This document shows positions 5,885 through 11,033 of a DNA stretch of 11,033 nucleotides, piece by piece (position 1 is the stretch's first letter; every line of letters starts with the position of its first letter). The notes beneath the pieces are model-generated. The model saw only the letters and a list, made by a program, of their open reading frames with translations. It was not told where the DNA came from and searched no databases. The position numbers and the translations under genes were made by a program. Source of the stretch: Brevundimonas sp. (GTDB lineage Bacteria > Pseudomonadota > Alphaproteobacteria > Caulobacterales > Caulobacteraceae); assembly GCF_031082345.1 (NCBI RefSeq), contig NZ_JAVHLH010000075.1, positions 1-11,033 of the forward strand. The letters are read 5' to 3'.

Positions 5885-7045
5885 CTATTTTCCAAAGCTG
5901 GCGACGGCGGCGATGATGCGGTCCTGGGTCGCCTCGTCCAGATCGGAATGCATCGGCAGGCTGATGACGCGGTCCTTGAGACGCTCGGTCACCGGCAGCC
6001 CCTGCGGCCCGCGCGGATACATGTCATAGGCCGGCTGCAGGTGCAGCGGGATCGGATAATAGACCGCCGTCGGCACGCCCTGCGCCTTCAGATGCGCCGC
6101 CAGACCGTCCCGATCCTCGTGCTCGATGGTGTACTGGGCCCAGTTCGAGACATTGCCTTCCGGCACGTCGGGCACGGCCGCCACATGCGGGCGCAGGGCC
6201 TCGTTGTAGCGGGCCGCGACGCGGTTGCGCATGCCGATCTCGTCGCCGAACACCTTGAGCTTCTCGATCAGGACGGCGGCCTGGATGGTGTCCAGACGAC
6301 TGTTCCGGCCGATGCGCATGTTCAGATATTTGGGGTCGTGGTCGAAGGTGCGGTCCTTCAGGTCCGACGCGATGGCCTTGCCGTGCACGCGGAGCGACTC
6401 GATCAGCTGGGCCAGGTGTTCGTCATTGGTCAGCACCGCCCCGCCGTCGCCGTAGCAGCCCAGCGGCTTGGCCGGGAAGAAGCTGGTGGTGGTGATGTCG
6501 GCCCATTTCAGCGGATGCTCGCCGTTGATGGTGCAGCCGAAGCCCTGGGCCGAATCCGAGATCAGTTTGAGGCCGTATTTGTCGCAGATGGCCTTGAGGG
6601 CCGGATAGTCGGCGGGCTGGCCGAACAGGTCGACGGCGATGACCACGCGCGGCTTCAGCCGGCCTTCCTTGATCGTCGCCTCGATGGCGGCCTCGAGATG
6701 GCCGGGGTCCATGTTGTAGGTCGTGGCGTCGACGTCGACGAAGACCGGCACGGCGTGGAACCACGGCACGATCTCGGCCGTGGCGGCGAAGGTGAACGAA
6801 GGCACGAACACGGCGTCGCCGTGGCCGATGTCCCAGGCCATCAGCGGCAGGGCCAGGGCGTCGGTGCCGTTGGCGCAGCCCAGGGCGTGCTTCGCCCGGC
6901 CGAAGGCGGCCAGGTCGGCCTCGAATTGACGCACCTGCGGTCCCATCACCCAGGCGCCGCCGACGACGGCCTCCTGCACCGCGGCCTCGATGGCCCCGTT
7001 CAGCCGCAGTCGCTGGGCCTGAAGGTCGATGAAGGAAATGGTCAT
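5885..7045 (-). CDS. DegT/DnrJ/EryC1 aminotransferase, probable UDP-3-ketosugar aminotransferase (GnnB/WbpE-like)
   Basis: 386 residues, normal for the family of PLP-dependent sugar aminotransferases. It opens ISFIDLQAQ and shows GCANGTDAL (57-65) in the cofactor phosphate region, the PLP-ring Asp164 in ISDSAQGFG, and the Schiff-base Lys193 in SFFPAKPLGCYGDGGA. The SFFPxKPLGCYGDGGA form is shared by WbpE, WlbC and GnnB, which transfer an amino group from glutamate to C3 of a UDP-3-keto sugar. Together with the Gfo/Idh gene next in the operon this gives a complete two-step 3-amination module. Target sugars could be lipid A 2,3-diaminoglucose, O-antigen or capsule. I place the start at MTISFIDLQ, with GGAG 9 nt upstream. 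The frame stays open for another 214 codons upstream, but that part is antisense to the HAD gene and is not family-like. Confidence 0.93.
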   Translation of the reverse strand: MTISFIDLQAQRLRLNGAIEAAVQEAVVGGAWVMGPQVRQFEADLAAFGRAKHALGCANGTDALALPLMAWDIGHGDAVFVPSFTFAATAEIVPWFHAVPVFVDVDATTYNMDPGHLEAAIEATIKEGRLKPRVVIAVDLFGQPADYPALKAICDKYGLKLISDSAQGFGCTINGEHPLKWADITTTSFFPAKPLGCYGDGGAVLTNDEHLAQLIESLRVHGKAIASDLKDRTFDHDPKYLNMRIGRNSRLDTIQAAVLIEKLKVFGDEIGMRNRVAARYNEALRPHVAAVPDVPEGNVSNWAQYTIEHEDRDGLAAHLKAQGVPTAVYYPIPLHLQPAYDMYPRGPQGLPVTERLKDRVISLPMHSDLDEATQDRIIAAVASFGK

Positions 7046-7177
7046 GCCGGGGGTCTCCGTTGGCGCAGTCGGGGCCGCGCTCCCTAGCAAATCATCCGCC
7101 GTCCCGCCAAATCGGTTCGGGTCACTTCCCGTGACGGGTTGCAACGACAGCGTACGGCGCCGTATGCCCGTCGCATC
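7046..7177. promoter_or_regulatory. Divergent promoter region between aminotransferase and HAD phosphatase genes
   Basis: 132 bp separate two divergent starts, so both promoters should lie here. Two dyads stand out: gtcac-ttccc-gtgac (7121-7135), and gcgtacggcgccgtatgc (7150-7167), which is perfectly symmetric over its central 12 bp with one mismatched pair further out. A weak candidate promoter for the + strand is ttgcaa (7139-7144), 17 nt, gtatgc (7162-7167). This would place the second dyad over the spacer and -10, and the transcript start only a few bases before the ATG at 7178. No clear - strand promoter was found. All promoter assignments are inference. Confidence 0.4.
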
Positions 7178-7690
7178 ATGACATCCGGCGTTCCCGCCGT
7201 CTTCCTCGATCGTGACGGCGTGCTGATCGAGGATTCCGGCTACCCCCATCTGGAAGACCATCTGCGCTTCACCCCCGGCGCCTGCGAGGCCGTGCGCCGA
7301 CTGAACCAGCTCGGCTATCTGTGCGTCGTGGTGACCAACCAGTCCGGCGTCGCCCGCGGCCTGTTCACCGAAGCGCAGATGAAGGCCTTCAACGCCCTGC
7401 TGGTGCGCCGGATGGCGGCGAAGCAGGCCGTCATCGGCGCGGTCTACGCCTGCCCCTTCCACGCCGAGGCGCTGGACGAGCGCTACCGCCACCCCGATCA
7501 TCCGGATCGCAAGCCCAATCCCGGCATGATCCTCCGCGCCGTCAAGGATCACCGCATCGATCCGGCGAAATCCTTCCTCATCGGCGACCAGGCCTCCGAC
7601 CTCGAGGCCGCCCGCCGCGCCGGCATCCCGGGCTTCCGCTTCGAGGGCGGCAACCTCAATGATTTCGTAAAAGATCTGCTCGGCCATTGA
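7178..7690 (+). CDS. HAD-IIIA phosphatase, GmhB/HisB-N-like, with altered zinc loop
   Basis: 170 residues, a compact HAD phosphatase of the GmhB (D,D-heptose 1,7-bisphosphate phosphatase)/HisB-N type. Motif I is FLDRDGVLIED with nucleophile Asp11 and acid Asp13. Motif II is VVTNQSGVARG with Thr53. Lys112 of RKPNPGM is motif III, and IGDQASDLEAA supplies Asp137 and Asp141 of motif IV. In typical GmhB the loop before RKP holds four zinc ligands (CxH and CxC). Here the loop reads CPFH (92-95), then YRHPDHPDRKP, so the second pair of cysteines is replaced by His and Asp. Zinc binding is therefore uncertain. Substrate may be a heptose bisphosphate for LPS or another phosphosugar. The divergent amino-sugar operon is consistent with an envelope role. 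The start MTSGVPAVF gives a normal N terminus. The upstream ATG at 7139 adds 13 unlikely residues. No good Shine-Dalgarno sequence is seen. Confidence 0.88.
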   Translation: MTSGVPAVFLDRDGVLIEDSGYPHLEDHLRFTPGACEAVRRLNQLGYLCVVVTNQSGVARGLFTEAQMKAFNALLVRRMAAKQAVIGAVYACPFHAEALDERYRHPDHPDRKPNPGMILRAVKDHRIDPAKSFLIGDQASDLEAARRAGIPGFRFEGGNLNDFVKDLLGH

Positions 7691-7713
7691 TGGAATTCGT
7701 CTGGCAGTGAATT

Positions 7714-7737
7714 ACTCCGGGCCACGCCTCCCGGAGT
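7714..7737 (+). promoter_or_regulatory. Hairpin covering the hydrolase Shine-Dalgarno
   Basis: actccggg (7714-7721) pairs perfectly with cccggagt (7730-7737) around an 8-nt loop, ccacgcct. The 3' arm contains the GGAG (7733-7736) that lies 6 nt before the hydrolase ATG. It is not followed by a T-run, so a Rho-independent terminator is unlikely. In RNA it would hide the ribosome-binding site unless opened, for example by ribosomes finishing the HAD gene 24 nt upstream. Confidence 0.5.
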
Positions 7738-7742
7738 CCCGC

Positions 7743-8618
7743 ATGACCCAGACCTTCGCCGACCGCCGCTGGACCAGTTCCGACGGGCTCAGCCTGTACG
7801 CCCGCGACTACGCCGCCGCCTCCGGCGCGGCGAAACTGCCGGTGATCGCCATCCACGGCCTGACCCGCAACTCGGCCGACTTCGAGGCCATCGCCCCGCT
7901 GATCGCCCAGAGCGGCCGCCGGGTGCTGGCCGTCGACGTGCGCGGCCGCGGCCTGTCGGACCGCGCGCCTGATCCGATGACCTACCAGCCGCTCAACTAC
8001 GCCCATGACGTGCTGGCTCTGATGGAGCAGGCCGGGATCGCCCGCGCCGTCTTCCTCGGCACCTCGATGGGCGGGCTGATCACCATGGCCCTGGCGGCGA
8101 TCCGCTCGAAGGTCGTCGCCGCGGCCATCCTCAACGACATCGGCCCCGAGGTGGCGAAGGAAGGGCTGATGCGCATCGCCGCCTATTCCGGCCAGCCGGT
8201 CGACACCCCCGGCTGGGCCGAGGCCGCCGCCTATGTGAAGTCGATCAACGCCGTCGCCTTCCCCCACTACACCGACGCCGACTGGGACGCCTTCGCCCGC
8301 CGCACCTTCAAGATCGGCACCGAGGGCGCGCCGGTGCTGAACTACGACCCCGACATCGCCGTGCCGATCCGCGCCGCCGGGGCCAAGGCCCTGGTTCCCG
8401 CCCTGTGGCCGATGTTCGGGCGGTTGGCCAAGGCGCGGCCGGTGCTGCTGGTGCGCGGCCAGAACTCCGACCTGCTCAGCGAGGCCATCGCCGCCAAGAT
8501 GAAGAAACGCGCCCCGAAGATGGACTATGTCGAGGTCCCCGGCGTCGGCCACGCCCCCATGCTCGACGAGCCCGAAGCCAAGGCGGCGATCTTCCCGTTC
8601 CTGGGCGAGCTGCCTTGA
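7743..8618 (+). CDS. Alpha/beta hydrolase
   Basis: 291 residues with a classic alpha/beta-hydrolase layout. IAIHGLTRNSADF (36-48) supplies the oxyanion-hole HG. VDVRGRGLSDR (64-74) follows strand 4. The nucleophile elbow GTSMGGL holds Ser108, Asp243 in RGQNSDLLS is the likely acid, and GVGHAPMLDEP holds His270. A cap region with WAEAAAYV and DWDAFARRTF lies between strands 6 and 7. It has no signal peptide and should be cytoplasmic. The family covers esterases, lipases, C-C hydrolases and haloperoxidase-like enzymes, and the substrate cannot be read from the sequence. The start MTQTFADRRW is chosen for the GGAG 6 nt upstream. An in-frame ATG 12 codons earlier lies before the hairpin and lacks a ribosome site. 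It lies 52 bp after the HAD gene and overlaps the next gene at its stop codon. Confidence 0.93.
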   Translation: MTQTFADRRWTSSDGLSLYARDYAAASGAAKLPVIAIHGLTRNSADFEAIAPLIAQSGRRVLAVDVRGRGLSDRAPDPMTYQPLNYAHDVLALMEQAGIARAVFLGTSMGGLITMALAAIRSKVVAAAILNDIGPEVAKEGLMRIAAYSGQPVDTPGWAEAAAYVKSINAVAFPHYTDADWDAFARRTFKIGTEGAPVLNYDPDIAVPIRAAGAKALVPALWPMFGRLAKARPVLLVRGQNSDLLSEAIAAKMKKRAPKMDYVEVPGVGHAPMLDEPEAKAAIFPFLGELP

Positions 8619-8917
8619 GCGGCCTGTTCATCCTGGCGCTCGTCGCCGGTTTCATCTGTCTGGGCGGCGCCTTTGCGGTGGCACTCTATCTCGACCTTCA
8701 CGTTCGCGCCCAGAAGCAGTCAGGCTCCCTCCCCAAGTCGACCAGGACGTTGTTCAATGGGGTAATGACGCTCGATGCTACGGTGCTCTATGGTCCGGAG
8801 TATGTGGCGCTGGATCAGACCACACGGCGGTTGGTGCCGATCGTCCGCGTCCTCGTTCCGATGGCTTTTATCATCATCGCCGGCCTGATCGCCTGGGGTG
8901 GCCTGAGCCAGCCATAG
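8615..8917 (+). CDS. Small two-helix membrane protein, probable TTG start
   Basis: 100 residues if translation begins at TTG, which overlaps the hydrolase stop as TTGA. A GGGCGAG lies 5 nt before it. The protein opens with a hydrophobic segment [21 protein letters not shown] (about 2-22) and a second one, [24 protein letters not shown] (about 74-97). Between them is a polar, basic loop with RAQKQSGS and KSTRTLFNG. By the positive-inside rule both ends would face the periplasm. The only ATG of note (in GVMTLD) would remove the first helix, so TTG is preferred. I do not recognise a family. Codon use is less GC-rich than in the flanking genes, especially in the loop and second helix, which may mark a weakly expressed or fast-evolving gene. 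It converges on nadE with 4 bp between stops. Confidence 0.7.
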   Translation: MSGLFILALVAGFICLGGAFAVALYLDLHVRAQKQSGSLPKSTRTLFNGVMTLDATVLYGPEYVALDQTTRRLVPIVRVLVPMAFIIIAGLIAWGGLSQP

Positions 8918-8921
8918 CCGG

Positions 8922-10967
8922 TCAGTCCGGAACGTTGGCCTCCAGCTCGTCCAGCCACACCCGCGCGGTCGCATCCGACGGCGCGCGCCAGTCGCCGCGC
9001 GGCGACAGCGAGCCGCCGGTGACCACCTTGGGCCCGTTGGGCAGGGCCGAGCGCTTGAACTGCGAGGTCTGGAAGAAGCGGACGAGGAATTTGCGCAGCC
9101 AGTGTTTGATGGTCGCCAGGTCGTATTCGATCTTCTCGTCCTCCGGCGTCCCCGCCGGCCAGTGGCCCGTCCCGGCGTCCTTCCACGCCTGATGCGCCAG
9201 CCAGGCGACCTTCGACGGCTTCAGGCCGAAGCGGGTGATGTAGAACAGGAAGAAGTCGTTCAGGGCATAGGGCCCGACCGTCGCCTCGGTCGACTGGATC
9301 TTGCCGTCCTGCGCCGGCACCAGCTCCGGCGAGATCTCGGTGTCGAGGATGCCGCGCAGCACCGGCGCCGCGTCGGCCCCGACCAGTTCGCGGTCGGCCA
9401 CCCAGCGGATCAGGTGCCGGATCAGCGTCTTCGCCACCCCGCCGTTGACGTTGTAGTGGCTCATATGGTCGCCGACGCCATAGGTGGCCCAGCCCAGCGC
9501 CAACTCCGACAGGTCGCCGGTGCCCAGCACGAAGGCTCCGTTCTGGTTGGCCAGCCGGAACAGATAGTCGGTGCGCAGCCCCGCCTGCACATTCTCGAAA
9601 GTGATGTCGTGGACCGGCTCGCCCTTGGCGAACGGGTGGCCGATGGCCTCGAGCATGGTCGTCGCCGTCGGCCGGATGTCGATCTCGGCCCCGGTCACGC
9701 CCAGCGCCTTCATCAGGGCCCAGGCGTTCGACCTCGTCCCCTCGGACGTGGCGAAGCCCGGCATCGTGTAGCCGAGGATGCCCGTGCGCGGCAGGCCCAG
9801 CCGGTCGAAGGCGCGGCAGGCGACCAGCAGGGCCTGGGTCGAATCCAGCCCGCCCGAGACGCCGATGACGATCTTCTCGCCATTTGTCGCCTTCATCCGC
9901 CGTATCAGCCCCTGCACCTGGATGTTGAAGGCCTCGTAGCAGTCCTGATCCAGCCGCGCCGGGTCGTCCGGCACGAAGGGGAAGCGGTCGAGGGGACGGA
10001 TCAGGTCGGCCGACGGCCCCGGCCCCGGCCCGGCCTCGAACGGGATCACCGTGGCCGGCTCGCCCTCCAGCCGGGCGCAGTCGGCGAAGGTGCCGTTGCG
10101 CAGCCGGTCCAGCCCGATCCGCTCCACGTCGATATCGGCCACGGTCAGGTGACTCTCCATCGAGAAGCGCTCGCCGCTGGCCAGGCAGGCGCCCAGTTCG
10201 TGGATGATCGCCTGCCCGTCCCACGCCAGGTCGGTGGTGCTCTCGCCCCAGCCCGAGGCGGTGAAGACATAGGCCGACAGGGTCCGGGCCGACTGGCTGG
10301 CGCACAGCAGGGCGCGTTCCCCGGCCTTGCCGATGACGATGTTGGAGGCCGACAGGTTCAGCAGGATGCGCGCTCCCGCCAGCGCCGCGCGCGTCGACGG
10401 CGGCTGCGGGGCCCAGAAGTCCTCGCAGATCTCGACCGCGAAGACGAAGCCGGGCCGGTTCGCCGCCTCGAAGATCAGGCCGGGGGCGAAATCGACGGTC
10501 TCGCCGCCGAGCACGATCGCATCCTCGGACCGGCTCGCCGCCGGGGCGAACCAGCGCTTCTCATAGTACTCCCGATAGTTGGGCAGATAGGTCTTGGGCA
10601 CGACCCCCAGCACCCCGCCCGAGCCCAGCGCCACGGCGCAGTTGTAGAGGGCGTCGCCGTTGCGCAGCGGCGCCCCGGCGACGGCGATCAGCCCGGCCGC
10701 GTCGGCCGCCTCGGCCACCCGCTCGATCTGCCGCTCGACCTCGTCCAGCAGCGCCCCCTGCATCAGCAGGTCGTCGATGGCGTAGCCGCTGAGGCTCAGC
10801 TCCGGAAACACGATCAGGTCCACGCCCCGCGCGCCCGCCTGCTCGATCAGGGCGATGTGCTCGTCGGCGTTGGCGACCGGATCGGCGGTGTGGACCACCG
10901 GCGTGGCCGCGGCGACGCGGACGAAGCCGTGGGCGGCGGGGCTGTGAAAGGCGTGGGTCTTGGGCAT
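8922..10967 (-). CDS. nadE: Glutamine-dependent NAD+ synthetase
   Basis: 681 residues, matching the long two-domain NadE of the Mycobacterium tuberculosis type. It catalyses the last step of NAD+ synthesis, amidating deamido-NAD+ with ATP and ammonia taken from glutamine. The N-terminal nitrilase-like glutaminase has the full catalytic triad: Glu56 in [10 protein letters not shown], Lys125 in [18 protein letters not shown], and Cys181 in [10 protein letters not shown]. The C-terminal synthetase has the PP-loop ATP site [12 protein letters not shown] (369-380) and [17 protein letters not shown]. Having the glutaminase fused means it does not depend on free ammonia. GGAG lies 5 nt before the ATG, and no earlier start fits. 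It is apparently a single-gene unit on this strand within the window, with a REP-like hairpin immediately upstream. Confidence 0.97.
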   Translation of the reverse strand: MPKTHAFHSPAAHGFVRVAAATPVVHTADPVANADEHIALIEQAGARGVDLIVFPELSLSGYAIDDLLMQGALLDEVERQIERVAEAADAAGLIAVAGAPLRNGDALYNCAVALGSGGVLGVVPKTYLPNYREYYEKRWFAPAASRSEDAIVLGGETVDFAPGLIFEAANRPGFVFAVEICEDFWAPQPPSTRAALAGARILLNLSASNIVIGKAGERALLCASQSARTLSAYVFTASGWGESTTDLAWDGQAIIHELGACLASGERFSMESHLTVADIDVERIGLDRLRNGTFADCARLEGEPATVIPFEAGPGPGPSADLIRPLDRFPFVPDDPARLDQDCYEAFNIQVQGLIRRMKATNGEKIVIGVSGGLDSTQALLVACRAFDRLGLPRTGILGYTMPGFATSEGTRSNAWALMKALGVTGAEIDIRPTATTMLEAIGHPFAKGEPVHDITFENVQAGLRTDYLFRLANQNGAFVLGTGDLSELALGWATYGVGDHMSHYNVNGGVAKTLIRHLIRWVADRELVGADAAPVLRGILDTEISPELVPAQDGKIQSTEATVGPYALNDFFLFYITRFGLKPSKVAWLAHQAWKDAGTGHWPAGTPEDEKIEYDLATIKHWLRKFLVRFFQTSQFKRSALPNGPKVVTGGSLSPRGDWRAPSDATARVWLDELEANVPD

Positions 10968-10979
10968 CTAAACTCCGCT

Positions 10980-11003
10980 CATCCCGGCGAAAGCCGGGAC
11001 CCA
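10980..11003. repeat. REP-like hairpin upstream of nadE
   Basis: The sequence tcatcccggcgaaagccggg followed by accca contains a perfect 6-bp stem cccggc/gccggg closed by a GAAA loop (10983-10998). This is the common dispersed repeat word I recall from Caulobacterales genomes and resembles the arms of the element at 5798. It is probably one half of a longer inverted repeat that continues beyond the window. A 10-bp palindrome gcgccggcgc follows at 11019-11028. Confidence 0.6.
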
Positions 11004-11033
11004 GTGCTGTCCAGCGTGGCGCCGGCGCGTGGG

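Noticed and set aside
4935..6029. 364-codon + strand open frame opposite the amino-sugar genes
   Set aside because: Antisense to the oxidoreductase and aminotransferase and runs straight through the structured repeat. The Val/Asp/Gly/His-rich translation has no family resemblance.
7046..7687. 214-codon N-terminal extension of the aminotransferase frame
   Set aside because: It is antisense to the HAD phosphatase, which has all four HAD motifs, and the DegT domain begins normally at MTISFIDLQ with a ribosome site.
7656..8552. 298-codon - strand open frame opposite the alpha/beta hydrolase
   Set aside because: The hydrolase has a complete catalytic triad and its own ribosome-binding site. The opposite frame is His/Gly/Asp-rich shadow sequence.
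8815..10305. 496-codon - strand frame overlapping nadE in another phase
   Set aside because: nadE in the neighbouring frame has complete glutaminase and synthetase motifs. The alternative is Arg/Gly/Ala low complexity.
1..11033. Search for an undescribed defence, mobile or secretion system
   Set aside because: No integrase, transposase, toxin-antitoxin, CRISPR, nuclease-helicase cluster or phage gene is visible. The genes belong to known metabolic and envelope families with similar base composition, except the small membrane protein.

Overview
This is a GC-rich, gene-dense stretch of bacterial chromosome. It looks like an alphaproteobacterium of the Caulobacteraceae, with Brevundimonas or a close relative the best guess. 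That assignment is inferred from the gene content, the base composition, the gene pair for 3-amino-sugar synthesis, and the REP-like intergenic repeats of the form tcatcccggcgaaagccggg. No marker gene (rRNA, for example) is present to prove it.

Layout, left to right. (1) The 3' end of an exported-looking, glycine-rich hypothetical gene runs on the + strand. (2) On the - strand lies a two-gene unit, glycerol kinase glpK followed by an APH/ACAD10-11-type small-molecule kinase, joined by a 4-nt ATGA overlap. (3) A 248-bp divergent intergenic region carries a large imperfect inverted repeat. (4) On the + strand lies a second coupled pair, a PLP threonine/serine dehydratase and a NodN-like MaoC hydratase, again with an ATGA overlap. 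(5) On the - strand lies a probable nucleotide-sugar operon. A DegT-family PLP aminotransferase is followed by a cloverleaf-like repeat, a Gfo/Idh/MocA oxidoreductase, and a 56-residue protein with two DnaJ-type CxxCxGxG knuckles. (6) Divergently on the + strand lie a GmhB-like HAD phosphatase, an alpha/beta hydrolase, and a small two-helix membrane protein that probably starts at TTG. (7) On the - strand lies full-length glutamine-dependent NAD+ synthetase nadE, with another REP-like hairpin upstream at the window edge.

Functionally the window is mostly metabolic and envelope housekeeping. The oxidoreductase and aminotransferase fit conversion of UDP-GlcNAc (or its uronic acid) to a 3-amino-3-deoxy sugar. 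In Caulobacter and Brevundimonas the attractive sink is lipid A, whose backbone is reported to contain 2,3-diamino-2,3-dideoxyglucose. The divergent GmhB-like phosphatase could serve heptose or other LPS sugar synthesis.

I see no phage, transposase, CRISPR, defence or secretion system, and no rRNA or tRNA. No stretch over 300 bases lacks a gene. The points most worth a second look are the amino-sugar pair, the structured repeat inside its operon, the small zinc-knuckle protein, the altered metal site of the HAD phosphatase, and the intergenic repeats.
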